From positions 1 to 64,000 of the forward strand of contig JAJPJF010000198.1 in assembly GCA_021324415.1 (NCBI GenBank): DNA of 64,000 bases, read 5' to 3'. Below, piece by piece: positions 1 through 9,258 of the stretch. Made by a program: the position numbers and the translations under genes. Each line of letters begins with the position of its first letter. Within the stretch, counting starts at the first letter, position 1. Origin of the DNA: Nostocales cyanobacterium Centralia_MAG_434 (lineage in GTDB: Bacteria > Cyanobacteriota > Cyanobacteriia > Cyanobacteriales > Nostocaceae). The notes beneath the pieces are model-generated. The model searched no databases and was not told the DNA's origin. It saw nothing but the letters and a program-made list of their open reading frames with translations.

Positions 1-106
1 TCTAATAACAAATACAACATCCATTTTTTTCTAATAGGAAAGCTTGTATTAATTGCCTAATGAGGCTTCTAGCGATCGCCCTCTCGGAGAGTGACAGAAG
101 AGGGAT

Positions 107-283
107 AATGCCGCGATTAATATAAAGCGAGTCGGGCTGGGACTGTTCCCGACTATAAACCGCCGTAGCGGGAAAATTCAAGGTGATTCCCTCACCTCGA
201 GTACCGCCAAGGAAGTTCTAGAAGTTCTCATGAACACTAGAAGCCTACACCGCCCTTACGGGGCGGTGTAGGTAGTTCACGTG
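107..283 (+). mobile_element. Solo 3' end of an IS605-type tnpB plus right-end hairpin
   Basis: This stretch matches 56418-56594, the 3' end of the intact tnpB and right end of the IS605 element, with few differences. The frame from 107 is still open for about 55 codons (start NAAINIKRVGLGLFPTINRR) and stops at 272-274 exactly where the intact gene stops. It is followed by the right-end hairpin, with arms CCTACACCGCCC (244-255) and GGGCGGTGTAGG (261-272), and the terminal GTTCAC. No tnpA or upstream tnpB sequence precedes it. TnpB guide RNAs are encoded by precisely this 3' segment, so the fragment could still make a guide-like RNA; that is inference. Confidence 0.8.
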
Positions 284-521
284 TTATTAACCCAGTCATC
301 CTGGGTTGTTTTGCAGGACTTAGTCTAATTTCCAGTTTTTAACCAAAACTTTAATAGTGATTAAAGCTGAGCACGTAACCTAAAACTATCAAGAATGCCC
401 AGTTTAATCTATATCGACTTGCTTGTTCACTTCAAACTAAATGCGTGAGTGAGGGAGTGAAGTTTCAGGTTTAGGCTCAACTGTTTAAGAGACAACTAAC
501 CAGCTATAAGGAATAAAGTTG

Positions 522-1918
522 ATGAAATGGCAACAGAGTTTACTGAGTATAATAACAACTGTGTGCTTTACAGTTCCTATTTCCTTAGCACCAGTAAGAG
601 CCGTTCCACTGCATCGCAGTGCAGAGGGAAAATCAAATCAATTCGACCGCCAGATGATTTGAGGTCTGGTCCACTGGGTTACCTTGTCCGTGTTGGCTTA
701 GTGACTTCTTCTGCTGAAGCAACAGATTTAAAAAATCAGTTAACAGCCGATGGGTATTCTGGTACTCAGGTTGTGTATACAGGAGAAGATGGACGCATGA
801 CAACAGGCCCATGGGTAGTTAATGTCCTTGAAATTGACCCGGACCAGTTTCATCTAAAACTGACTGCCACATTGGCAACTGGCTCTGTTCCTGGCCTGAA
901 GACACTAACAAGCATTAGTGCGAGAACAAATGCTCTGGCAGCAGTGAATGGAGGATATTTTGTGATTAATTCAACTGATGGTACACCTGGTGCGTCGGCA
1001 GGTATTTCAGTGATTAATGGTGCCCTTGTTAGAGAGGCGGTAAATGGTCGAACGAGTCTCATCCTCCCTTCAAGCTCTGGTAGAGATGCGCAAATAGAAG
1101 CTTTGACATCTGTCCAAAACGCAACGTCAACTGATGGTGCAATGCACGTTGTCACTGGTTTAAATCGTAAGCCTGGTTTGATTCGAGCCTGCGGTGGTGT
1201 GGATGGAGAAGTCGCTACGGTTATGGGTCAGACCATACCCTACACCAGTCCCAAGCATGATTTCACCTGCACAAACCCGAACGAACTGATTGAATTTACA
1301 CCCGCATATGGACAGACCAGTGAGACTGCACAAGGAGAGGAAGTTGCTCTCGACTCATCAGGTCAGGTGATCGAATACAGACAGCAGTGTGGTGGAACGA
1401 TTCCCAATAACGGGTTAGTTCTGTGTGGTACTGGTAATGTGACCCAATGGCTACGCTCTCATGCACAATTAGGCGCGAAAATCAACATTAGCACTGATGT
1501 TTTAGCTGATGGGAAATCTCTGACATTAGCAGCACCTTTGGGGGTGATTAATGGTGGACCTCGTTTACTGCGTGATGGTGTCCCTTCTATTACTGCTGAG
1601 GCAGAAGGGTTTGATTGGCCAGAAGACCCAGGATTTTACTACAGATTCGGAATCCGCCGCAACCCTCGAACACTGGCTGGGATAATATCTGACGGAAAAC
1701 TACTTTTGGTTACGGTTGATGGTCGTCAACCCGGATACAGTGCAGGTGCAAGTTTTCAGGAAAGTGCCAAAATTATGCAGTCCTTGGGAGCCGTAGATGC
1801 CGTTAATCTTGATGGTGGTGGCTCTACAACTATTGTAGTTAATGAAAAGCTCCTAAACAGTCCATCTGATGCTACTGGAGAACGGCCCATTGGCAATGCC
1901 ATCATCATTCAGCCATAA
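522..1918 (+). CDS. Secreted phosphodiester glycosidase family protein (DUF2233/NAGPA type), frameshifted near the signal peptide
   Basis: From about codon 45 onward the frame starting at 527 encodes a NAGPA/DUF2233 domain. Hallmarks are NGGYF in the first half and, at the C-terminus, NLDGGGSTTIVVN followed by GERPIGNAI, the usual signature of phosphodiester glycosidases. The N-terminus in that frame looks wrong. A proper signal peptide (MKWQQSLLSIITTVCFTVPI, cleavable after APVRA) starts at ATG 522 in another frame and stops at 660-662. The upstream GGAATAAAGTTG gives a weak ribosome site for 522. A one-base indel between about 600 and 660 would join the two, either a sequencing error or a real inactivating frameshift. 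The family acts on exported sugar phosphodiesters; the substrate is unknown. Confidence 0.75.
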
Positions 1919-2089
1919 CTTAATAGTTTTGGTTAATCAGGAAACACTCTATGACGATATTGGATAAAACCTCTTCACAATAAGTGCTAGTAGAGTACCA
2001 CGAAAAATAGGGCTTGGAGTTGTATCGAAAAGGTAATGAGATCAACCTTGCACAAGCTGGTAGTATACCTAATACTATGAGGATTACCA

Positions 2090-2896
2090 ATGACACGACT
2101 AGAGGCAATCAAAAGCACATACGGTAACTGGGCACTGGTTACGGGAGCATCGGATGGGATTGGGCGTGAATTTGCACTCATCCTGGCGCAGTCAGGCGTG
2201 AATCTGGTGCTGGTTGCACGTAGAAGGGAGGTTCTTGAGTCTCTATCGTCTGCCCTTGAAAAGGATTTTTCTATCCAAACCATGGTGCTGCCTGCTGATC
2301 TTACCCATACCTCGGCAGTACAAGATGTCATTAATGCTACTCGCTATGTAGATATCGGTCTGTTGATTGCCGCAGCCGGCTTTGGCACATCTGGCAGATT
2401 TATAGAGAATCGACGCGACGATGAACTGGCAATGATTGATCTTAACTGTCGGGCAGTGGTTGACCTTTGTCATCATTTTACCAAACGCTTCCAAAAACGT
2501 GGTCGTGGCGGCATCGTCTTGATGAGTTCGCTACTGGCCTTCCAGGGTGTACACAAAGCCGCCACCTATGCAGCGACCAAAGCGTTTATCCAAACATTTG
2601 CAGAAGGTCTCAGGCTAGAGATGAAAGCATTCGGCGTAGACGTGATTGCCTCTGCACCAGGTCCTATTCACAGTGGCTTTGGCAAGCGTGCTGATATGAA
2701 GATGAGCATGGGGCAAAAACCCTCGGTGGTTGCCAAAGCAACGTTACTAGCCCTGGGAAAACGTACAACGGTAAGGCCCGGTTGGCTGTCGCTGCTTCTA
2801 GAATGGTCCCTCAGTCCATTACCACGTTGGGGTAGAGTACGTATTCTATCCATCATTATGAGTGGAATGACTAAGCACCAACACCCTGATACTTGA
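2090..2896 (+). CDS. Short-chain dehydrogenase/reductase (SDR)
   Basis: This is a 268-residue classical SDR with a Rossmann nucleotide-binding motif TGASDGIG near residue 20, an AAAGFG segment corresponding to the NAG motif, a catalytic Ser in the MSSLLAF strand, and the YAATK catalytic Tyr-Lys pair. The GAGGA ribosome site just before ATG 2090 supports the start. It is an NAD(P)-dependent oxidoreductase of unknown substrate. It lies between the glycosidase-like gene and a SnoaL/TetR pair, inside the putative nifH element, and could be a tailoring enzyme for the lipid cluster further right, but nothing in the sequence links them directly. Confidence 0.9.
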   Translation: MTRLEAIKSTYGNWALVTGASDGIGREFALILAQSGVNLVLVARRREVLESLSSALEKDFSIQTMVLPADLTHTSAVQDVINATRYVDIGLLIAAAGFGTSGRFIENRRDDELAMIDLNCRAVVDLCHHFTKRFQKRGRGGIVLMSSLLAFQGVHKAATYAATKAFIQTFAEGLRLEMKAFGVDVIASAPGPIHSGFGKRADMKMSMGQKPSVVAKATLLALGKRTTVRPGWLSLLLEWSLSPLPRWGRVRILSIIMSGMTKHQHPDT

Positions 2897-2966
2897 ATGG
2901 TTTCTTCATTCTGAGCATCCTTACAAGAATTTTGATTTTTTGGATATCCCTTAAGGAAAAATGGAA

Positions 2967-3314
2967 TTAATCTTGATCGACTAAGCTAATTTTGAGAGTA
3001 TCAGTACAAGCTCCTGTATCATTTAATAAACATAAATCTATAAATCCCGAAACCTCTATTTTGCTATCCTGAAGCTCAGCTAAGCTAGCGCTGAGAGAAG
3101 ATATAGAAGTTAATTGAATAGCTAATTTCAGTCTTTCAAGATCTGGCATTTCGATTCCTGAATCTTTGAGCCAATTATAGTAATCAGAGACAATTTCCTT
3201 AGTAGAACTGTTAATAGGCGCATGAACGTTATTCGCTGGGTTGTTGAATGACATAAGATCAATAGCTCTTCCTAAAAAATGTTCACACTCTGTTACTGCA
3301 ATTAATAGATGCAA
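2967..3314 (-). CDS. Small hypothetical protein (weak)
   Basis: This 115-codon frame begins with TTG three codons after an in-frame stop; the first ATG is at 3251. The product has no recognisable motif. It is mixed polar and alpha-helical with a short run NNPANNVHAPINSS. It could be a small real gene, since the region between the SDR and the repeats at 3.4 kb is otherwise empty, or a chance frame. No ribosome site is convincing. Confidence 0.3.
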   Translation of the reverse strand: MHLLIAVTECEHFLGRAIDLMSFNNPANNVHAPINSSTKEIVSDYYNWLKDSGIEMPDLERLKLAIQLTSISSLSASLAELQDSKIEVSGFIDLCLLNDTGACTDTLKISLVDQD

Positions 3315-3386
3315 GAAACTTCAACTTATGCGCCTGAGTGTCTTAACGCAATTACACTTCAAGCCTAGATAATCCTCTTGCAAGAA

Positions 3387-3444
3387 ACATAAGCCAGAAG
3401 GCTTGTAAAATAAGGGTTTATTAGAATGGTTTGTGTTTTTTCAT
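3387..3444 (+). repeat. Dispersed repeat, copy 1 (second copy at 29861)
   Basis: The stretch beginning ACATAAGCCAGAAGGCTTG and ending in TTGTGTTTTTTCAT reappears with a handful of changes at 29861-29919, 26 kb away on the same strand. It carries a small hairpin AAGCC-AGAA-GGCTT. The second copy sits inside a decayed DUF3102 gene. Confidence 0.7.
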
Positions 3445-3541
3445 TTGCAGCAGGTAGCGATCGCCTTGGGCACTGTGCAGAGTGCGATCACCGCTAGTGG
3501 GGCTGTTCCTAAGAAATCGCAAGGTTTCTCTACATCCATAA

Positions 3542-3572
3542 GAGGCGCAGTGCCCTTTGGGCACTGCGCCTC
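3542..3572. repeat. Perfect 14-bp inverted repeat (REP-like hairpin)
   Basis: GAGGCGCAGTGCCC (3542-3555) and its exact complement at 3559-3572 are separated by TTT. The same GCACTGTGCAGAGTGCGATC-type sequence lies just upstream. GC-rich hairpins like this are common dispersed elements in Nostocales genomes. No gene is expected from the short frame running through it. Confidence 0.75.
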
Positions 3573-3848
3573 GCGCAAGGCATCTATCCGCTGTAAAAAA
3601 TGGGGTAGGCTTTGTACAACACTAATGAGTTAGGATATAAATAAATCAATCCCAAAGCTCGGGGAGTCTTGGACAGGAAAAAAGGCAGGCATCATAGAAA
3701 TTAATGCGTCTGAACACCAAATTCACCCACAAAACTTACCTGCCTCTTTTTCAAAGACAAAATTCCAAACCCTATTTTTATAGGTTTGTCCAAGGACTCT
3801 TCGACTTATTTTTTTGGATCTCCCTAAAATTGCAATTTCCTTTACCTG

Positions 3849-4307
3849 TCACGAATGATCCTCAATTGGAAAAGCGACTGTTGGTGCAAAACCAGCTTCC
3901 GCTAGGCGCTCGCACATTGCCTGGACTTTCTGAGTAACCAGATAGGCATGAATATCAACTGCTTTACCCCAGCGCATTTTGATCAGATGAACGCCCTGTT
4001 TCACATAGTCAGAACCATCAGCGAGTTTGGCGACATCCACCCATTCAACTACAATCATCGTGTTCCAGGGAGCACCACTAACTGAAATGTTTTTAATGTC
4101 AAACTTTAGCCCTGGAGATAATCGGTATAACCGTTCAAACCATTGCCGCATCGCCTCAATACTGTGACGAGTGCCACCGAGCACATGACTACCACTGAAG
4201 GCGTAAGTAATAGTTGGAGAAACTCTTTTGAGTACAGTTTCATAATCACCCTGATTGAGAGATTGAAAAACTTGTTGAATAAATCGACGCACAAAAAAAG
4301 AATACAT
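3849..4307 (-). CDS. SnoaL/NTF2-like nuclear transport factor 2 fold protein
   Basis: This protein of about 152 residues has the look of SnoaL-type NTF2-fold proteins: an N-terminal helix (RRFIQQVFQSLNQGDYETVL), the ITYAFSG strand, HSIEAMRQWFERLYRLSPGL, and a C-terminal sheet with VEWVDVAKLADGSDYVKQGVHLIKMRWGK. Members are cyclases, isomerases or binding proteins for small hydrophobic ligands. I place the start at ATG 4307 because CAGGAGCG lies correctly upstream of it. It is transcribed divergently from the TetR gene at 4489, and the shared spacer carries two palindromic operator-like sites, so TetR probably controls it. Its 3' end overlaps an unassigned frame on the other strand. Confidence 0.75.
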   Translation of the reverse strand: MYSFFVRRFIQQVFQSLNQGDYETVLKRVSPTITYAFSGSHVLGGTRHSIEAMRQWFERLYRLSPGLKFDIKNISVSGAPWNTMIVVEWVDVAKLADGSDYVKQGVHLIKMRWGKAVDIHAYLVTQKVQAMCERLAEAGFAPTVAFPIEDHS

Positions 4308-4403
4308 GATTCGCTCCTGAATCTGCATGAATGATGTTTACGCAGCAAAAACTTTCTAACGTTGTTTTGGGAGATGTAAGATTTGTTAATCTCCAAACTC
4401 AAT

Positions 4404-4451
4404 GTTTACATTGCTAACATAAATCTAGCAGGGTTAGTTTACAATGTCAAC
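4404..4451. promoter_or_regulatory. Two TetR-operator-like palindromes in the divergent promoter
   Basis: GTTTACATTGCTAAC (4404-4418) and GTTTACAATGTCAAC (4437-4451) are both imperfect 15-bp palindromes of the form GTTnnCAnTGnnAAC. Their centres are 33 bp apart, about three helical turns. They lie between the divergent SnoaL gene and the TetR gene, which is where autoregulating TetR proteins usually bind. Binding by the adjacent TetR protein is inference. Confidence 0.6.
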
Positions 4452-4488
4452 ATATTGAATTAGACTAAAAAAAACATGGTTTGATCCT

Positions 4489-5133
4489 GTGGCTAAACGA
4501 AAAACCTACCATCATGGCGATTTACGTCAGGCATTGATTGAAGCCGCACTGACGTTAATTTCTGAAAAAAATGTGGAGAGTGTTTCCCTAAGGGATGTGG
4601 CTCGTCGGGTTGGAGTCTCTCATGCTGCCCCCTATCGTCACTTTGCCGATAAAGATGCTCTGTTAGTCGCCGTTGCCGTAGAAGGGTTTCAACTGCTGCA
4701 TGATGATCTCGAAGCCGCAGCCCAAAACACTCCAGATCATCCACTTCAACAGTTGCAAAACATCGGTATTGCCTATGTTCACTTTGCGATCACCCATGCT
4801 GCCCACTATCACCTCATGTTTGGAGCCTATCGGACAACGGCTTTGCAACCACCTGCCAACCTAGTACAAGCCGCAGACAATACCTTCGATGTGCTGGTTA
4901 ATGCCATCATGCGAGCGCAACAGCTAGGTTTGATGCGCTCAGATGATCCCAAGCAGCTAGCTCTGGCTGCCTGGTCGCTGGTGCATGGTCTAGCAATGCT
5001 AGTGATGGATGGACAAATTCCTGAGTTCAACCCTGAATCCGTTACTTCCCTATCTACTGCTATGACTCAGCTTTTGCTTGAAGGCATTGTGATCCCCTCA
5101 ACACCTTCAATGGGTAGCATTATAAATGAGTAG
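4489..5133 (+). CDS. TetR/AcrR family transcriptional regulator
   Basis: The 214-residue protein opens with a typical TetR DNA-binding domain. KTYHHGDLRQALIEAALTLI is followed by the helix-turn-helix SLRDVARRVGVSHAAPYRHF and then DKDALLVAVAVEGF, and a helical ligand-binding C-terminal domain of the TetR_C_33/WHG type follows (about residues 85-200). The start is GTG 4489, giving the normal short N-terminus. It is divergent from the SnoaL-like gene, with two palindromes in the spacer, so it is probably an autoregulating repressor that also controls that gene. It points toward the convergent halogenase-like gene at 5300-7147. Confidence 0.9.
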   Translation: MAKRKTYHHGDLRQALIEAALTLISEKNVESVSLRDVARRVGVSHAAPYRHFADKDALLVAVAVEGFQLLHDDLEAAAQNTPDHPLQQLQNIGIAYVHFAITHAAHYHLMFGAYRTTALQPPANLVQAADNTFDVLVNAIMRAQQLGLMRSDDPKQLALAAWSLVHGLAMLVMDGQIPEFNPESVTSLSTAMTQLLLEGIVIPSTPSMGSIINE

Positions 5134-5199
5134 TAATATTATTTGTAACAATTAAAATAAAAAGACAGCATATTGCAACTACATGAGGCACAGATTATT

Positions 5200-5227
5200 G
5201 TAAGGGCGTAATGCCTTGCGCCCCTAC
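5200..5227. repeat. Dispersed GC-rich hairpin between convergent genes
   Basis: GTAAGGGCG (5200-5208) pairs with CGCCCCTAC (5219-5227), allowing one G-U pair. This is the familiar cyanobacterial GTAGGGGCGCAAGGC intergenic repeat. It lies between the convergent TetR and halogenase-like genes and could serve as a bidirectional terminator. Confidence 0.6.
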
Positions 5228-5299
5228 GATGTACTTCATTTACTTGAAAAATGCTGTAGTACTAGATGGCAATTACCAATCGACAGAATCTGTTTTAGC

Positions 5300-7147
5300 T
5301 CAACCTGATACCGATAGTTCTTGAACTTGTGGTAAATCTTGGCCATTTAACTGTTGGTAGGCGGACTTCTGGTTATGTACTGGTAAATTAGCTATGTCCT
5401 CAGCCCAAGGTTGCAGTTCAGATCGGTGGCGGTAACTTATGAAGTCTTGACGCATCTTGGCCACTTGGCTATTGGTAGGCAAACCCTTGATCTTGTGTAG
5501 ATAGATTAACTCACTTATACTTATATAGCCTGCTAATCCCAATAACCGGAAGAAGTGGTAGAGATGTCGTGGAGCCAGCACGCCAGCGAGGCCAAAACCC
5601 TTCCACTGTAACATCATGTACCAGATAGCAAAGTAAAAGTGGGTGTATTTTAAGCCGGCAAAAATATTGCACCGCCAGGGCTCAAACTTAGCATTCTCCA
5701 GAAAATGATCGAAATGCATGAGCGGGTTATAATCGCCGAGTAACTGATCTGCTCGATAGCAGTCCATAAATCCAATATTGGCTCCTCGCTCCACTAATTG
5801 ATTGAACTGTTTGTACACATCAACAAATAGTCCATCTACAGTATCGCGATAGACTTTCATAAAACTGTCGATAAACATTACATTCAAATGCCATTTGCCA
5901 ACATATAGAGGTACAACTATCCCAAACCACAACATGTACTCAAAGTAAATGCGCCAGCTCATAACGCTAGCATTACCCAGTTGCTTAGCATGATCGCGCA
6001 TAAGTTGGTTGATGCCTCGCGTTTGTATAAGATTGAAGCTATTGTATGCAGACCGCTTAGCTTCTGCATCAGCCTCCCCTGCTAGCTTGGCGCGGATAAT
6101 CTCCGTTACGCTCTCTACAGCAAACGTCGTCATCGATGTTCCCATCGAATAGAAAGCATCAAAGATACAGGCAGCATCGCCGATCACGTACCAGTTATCT
6201 GGAGAAAACATCATCTTACTGGTGTGTGCCAACCTTGGCCAGTAGTGGAAATCGATGTTTTCTCCGCTGGTGATAAGCTGGTAGAGAACGTTATGATTTG
6301 CCTTCAAAAAAGCGTAGAACTTTTCCTGAGTGTTGATGCTCTGGGCAGGAATCACATCATGATGTTGGATGACCCCAATTGACAACTCCATCGATTGAGT
6401 GTCAGTCGGAATCATCCACAGCCAATGACCATGCCCAAACCAGTGATTCGTAGCATAATAATGACTGCATGAAGCACCAGTCGGGTCATAGCCATTATGG
6501 AAGATAGTACGGTCCACATTTTTAACGCGCACCCATGCAGAGCCAGTTTTGATGCCACAGACATTATCTGGTCCGAACAAAATATTATCTGTTTTGCGAC
6601 CAATGATAAAATTGCGGCCTGCGGCATCAACGACGTGTTTGGCCTTGATCTCCACAAACTCACTGCCGACCTTGACCTTGACGGTCTTAAGAGCATCACC
6701 TGGCGTCAGCTCCACATCAACCACACGCCCGTTGTAAAAGACAGCACCCATCTCCTTGTTCATCTTAAGCAAATCCCGCTCGAATTTGGCACGATTTAGC
6801 TGAGTAGAGGTCATAGGAGGTTGTCGATTAGTCCAGATGTGATAGTAGTCGGTAGTCTCGGTTTTTGCTGGATCTTTAGGCCAATGGAAGTTCAGTCCGA
6901 ACTTGGGTGGATGGTTCTCGATCATGTATTCATAGAGACCCAATTCCTTACAGATGAAGAGAGCAGCAATTTCAACTGTTGATTCACCAAGTTTTAAGTC
7001 TTTTTCTGTGCGATCTTCGGGACGTGGGTCGATCAAGGCAACCTTGATATTTGGAATGTTGAGCAGCAGATGTCGAGCCTGACAGTTGCCAGCAAAGCCT
7101 GCACCCATAATCACGACATCGTATTGTTGTGTCTGAATGCTATACAT
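5300..7147 (-). CDS. Flavin-dependent halogenase-like monooxygenase (paralogue 1)
   Basis: This 615-residue FAD enzyme has GAGFAG at 15-20, KLGEST at about 52-57, Lys82 in NHPPKFGLNFHW (aligning with the catalytic Lys of PrnA-type tryptophan halogenases) and the WLWMIP version of the halogenase WxWxIP motif at 242-247. The FxPxxSxG motif is altered to FDAFYSMG (329-336), with Ala for Pro, unlike its two paralogues at 22.5-26.1 kb. A C-terminal extension of about 200 residues is rich in aromatic and hydrophobic stretches. AAGGAG precedes ATG 7147. It may be a halogenase or a relative working as an epoxidase or reductase. Its distance from the other two, and the altered motif, suggest a divergent role. 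Confidence 0.8.
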   Translation of the reverse strand: MYSIQTQQYDVVIMGAGFAGNCQARHLLLNIPNIKVALIDPRPEDRTEKDLKLGESTVEIAALFICKELGLYEYMIENHPPKFGLNFHWPKDPAKTETTDYYHIWTNRQPPMTSTQLNRAKFERDLLKMNKEMGAVFYNGRVVDVELTPGDALKTVKVKVGSEFVEIKAKHVVDAAGRNFIIGRKTDNILFGPDNVCGIKTGSAWVRVKNVDRTIFHNGYDPTGASCSHYYATNHWFGHGHWLWMIPTDTQSMELSIGVIQHHDVIPAQSINTQEKFYAFLKANHNVLYQLITSGENIDFHYWPRLAHTSKMMFSPDNWYVIGDAACIFDAFYSMGTSMTTFAVESVTEIIRAKLAGEADAEAKRSAYNSFNLIQTRGINQLMRDHAKQLGNASVMSWRIYFEYMLWFGIVVPLYVGKWHLNVMFIDSFMKVYRDTVDGLFVDVYKQFNQLVERGANIGFMDCYRADQLLGDYNPLMHFDHFLENAKFEPWRCNIFAGLKYTHFYFAIWYMMLQWKGFGLAGVLAPRHLYHFFRLLGLAGYISISELIYLHKIKGLPTNSQVAKMRQDFISYRHRSELQPWAEDIANLPVHNQKSAYQQLNGQDLPQVQELSVSG

Positions 7148-7412
7148 TTGTAACTCCTTACTAACTTGTTTAAGTTTTTACTAGAAAACGTTGTTTTACT
7201 AGTGCATGTGATCCTTAGCCATTAGTGCAAGTCAATTTAACAAAGCCCTCCTGATCACAGGTTTGTCTGGTGGAGCCTTGCATCGAATGAGCAAGATAAT
7301 CTGCGGGTGAAGTATCATACACATCTTTTTCTCACTTCCTTGATGTATTAGAGAAATTGTTGCAACAGAACGAAATTTTTTACTCAAATCATGATTTGTA
7401 TTGTCTGGCTTG

Positions 7413-8069
7413 TTAAGCAGCAGACTTCGTTTGTTTTGAGTTGTTAGTTTTTGAAACTAACAGTGATGGAAACAAAAGTCCAGAGCGACGTTTGTAATCA
7501 GCAAACTCAGGATAGCGGGAGAGAGACTGATCTTTTTTGAGCATGTTTGGAATAAACAATGTGCTGATAAAACCTCCCAAAACTAAAAATGGGAGCCAAT
7601 GTTGAGTTAGTAGAGCAAAGGAAACATAGATAATCATCTCTCCTAGATAATTAGTATTGCGACAACGCTCAAAAAACCCTTCTGTGATTAATCCCTGCCG
7701 ATATTTGAGGGTATAGTATTTTTGCGCATCGCTGGCAAAATGCAGAAATACACCCAGAATATTCAGGGAAATGGCAGATGCAACTAGTGGACATGATGGT
7801 ACAGTACCTCTGCTAATGAGAATAAAAGGCCCTATCCAATACAGGCATACCAGCGCAAAGATGAAAACACTACGAGGGATAGAAATTTCTTCCTCCCATT
7901 GCTTATCTGGGTAGATATGGTCCTTGAGAAGCCATAAGAAGCCATAAGTGCCGTGAAGAGCAAGATAAACCCAAGGTCCAAGAGTGAAATTATGGTATGA
8001 AACCATGAGTCCTAATATCAGCCCAAAGGTAAGACCTTTACTCAAATTGATAGAGTGCTTAACTTTCAT
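7413..8069 (-). CDS. Membrane methyltransferase-like protein (ICMT/DUF1295 type)
   Basis: The 218-residue protein has about five hydrophobic segments. Its C-terminal block GLITEGFFERCRNTNYLGEMIIY matches the cofactor-binding region of the isoprenylcysteine carboxyl methyltransferase / steroid-reductase-like family (consensus GLf..sRHPNYxGE). It is followed by KDQSLSRYPEFADYKRRSG, also usual for the family. It probably methylates or reduces a hydrophobic substrate at the membrane. It is encoded in the same direction as, and upstream of, the halogenase-like gene at 5300-7147, with a 265-bp spacer, and may be co-regulated with it. No substrate can be assigned. Confidence 0.75.
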   Translation of the reverse strand: MKVKHSINLSKGLTFGLILGLMVSYHNFTLGPWVYLALHGTYGFLWLLKDHIYPDKQWEEEISIPRSVFIFALVCLYWIGPFILISRGTVPSCPLVASAISLNILGVFLHFASDAQKYYTLKYRQGLITEGFFERCRNTNYLGEMIIYVSFALLTQHWLPFLVLGGFISTLFIPNMLKKDQSLSRYPEFADYKRRSGLLFPSLLVSKTNNSKQTKSAA

Positions 8070-9258
8070 AATTGCAATTGTTATTCATTCTAATCTAATA
8101 GCGTTATACAAGTGAAAAGCTTAAGTTGTTACAGTAAGAGATTTTCAATTAGTTTCGTCGCAAAAATTAGTATACCCAGTAAAAATTAAAGTATTGAGTA
8201 ATGAAAAATCAGGAATCATTGTTGATGAACTCTAAGCAGACTTCAAACAGTGTATTTTCCAAGATAGATTTTCCTATGCATACAGCGATATATGCAGTAT
8301 TTAGTCTCGTACTTTAATTTAGAAGAGATGATACTGGAGCAAGGTGCTAGGAAGAATCAACATATTTGTTGTGATTTTGATTCCTTAGGTAATATCCTCA
8401 ACTTTACATGAGTATCAGATATAATGCAACTATAGCCAAGAGGTTTTCCTCTAGAACATGAAAAGTTCATTAGAATAGAATTCCAGGAGTAATTAATGTA
8501 GCTATCAATGCTACTCATTCAGTTACTATTAATAAGTTGAAAAAGTGTTCAATAACTCTGAATTAAGATAAATAAAACAGGCTCTTGCGTTGGTTTTATG
8601 GTACGACCTTAAAATAGCCATTTTATAGAAAGGCTCAAAAATTTAGAATCCAGTCATAGCAAGGCATATAGGCTCTGATAGATTTTATTTATTATTCGAC
8701 TCCATAAAAAGAACTGAAGAGCCATAAAACATCTAAATAATAAAATCTAATAAAACCACAGATTTTTTAAAAGATGAATGGCATTCATTGCTGAAAGAGT
8801 ATTAAGTGGGGAGAGGAACTGTCCAATACTTCATATATTGGAGCAGCTAGCAGAGTGAACACTGCAGTATTTCTGTTGATTGGGAGCAGCACAAGGCTTT
8901 CCAGTATAGTCGTATTAGCCCTGTTGTATCACTCTCGGAAAACAATAATCGAACCCAATTTCCGAAACTGTGATTTAGTCGCGGTTTGAGACTTTATTTT
9001 CGCGCCAGAAACTAAAATTTGTAGACAAAACGTGGAAATTAAAGCCTCGTAACTGTTTTGGGGATTGGGTTCCCCCAAAGTGACACAACAGGGTTAGGTA
9101 ATGACAGACGCGTGTTCTCCCCTTCAACTCAAGTGCAGCGTTTGTTAACACATAAGTAGTTCACCTTAGCAATCAGGCATTACTTCAACTATTGGTTCTT
9201 CAGTGCATACTACATAGTTGTATCATCGACCTAAGGTTTAGAGCGAAAGATCATGATA
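8070..9258. other. Non-coding stretch, AT-rich, containing one MITE
   Basis: I find no frame of convincing length or composition in these 1.2 kb. The only structured feature is the MITE at 8919-9093. The rest is AT-rich and may hold the promoter of the methyltransferase-like gene, which starts at 8069. Confidence 0.6.
8919..9093. mobile_element. MITE with terminal inverted repeats and TTAG target duplication
   Basis: The left end CCCTGTTGTATCACT (8919-8933) is the inverted copy of AGTGACACAACAGGG (9079-9093) with one mismatch, and partial matching continues inward (GAACCCAAT on both sides). Both ends are flanked by TTAG (8915-8918 and 9094-9097), consistent with a 4-bp target duplication. 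It has no coding capacity, so it would be moved in trans by a transposase not seen here. Confidence 0.75.

Noticed and set aside
3704-3937. 77-codon frame MRLNTKFTHKTYLPLFQRQN and following
   Set aside because: It has an aromatic-rich start that might be a transposase remnant, but I cannot match it to a family, and its end overlaps the SnoaL gene antisense.
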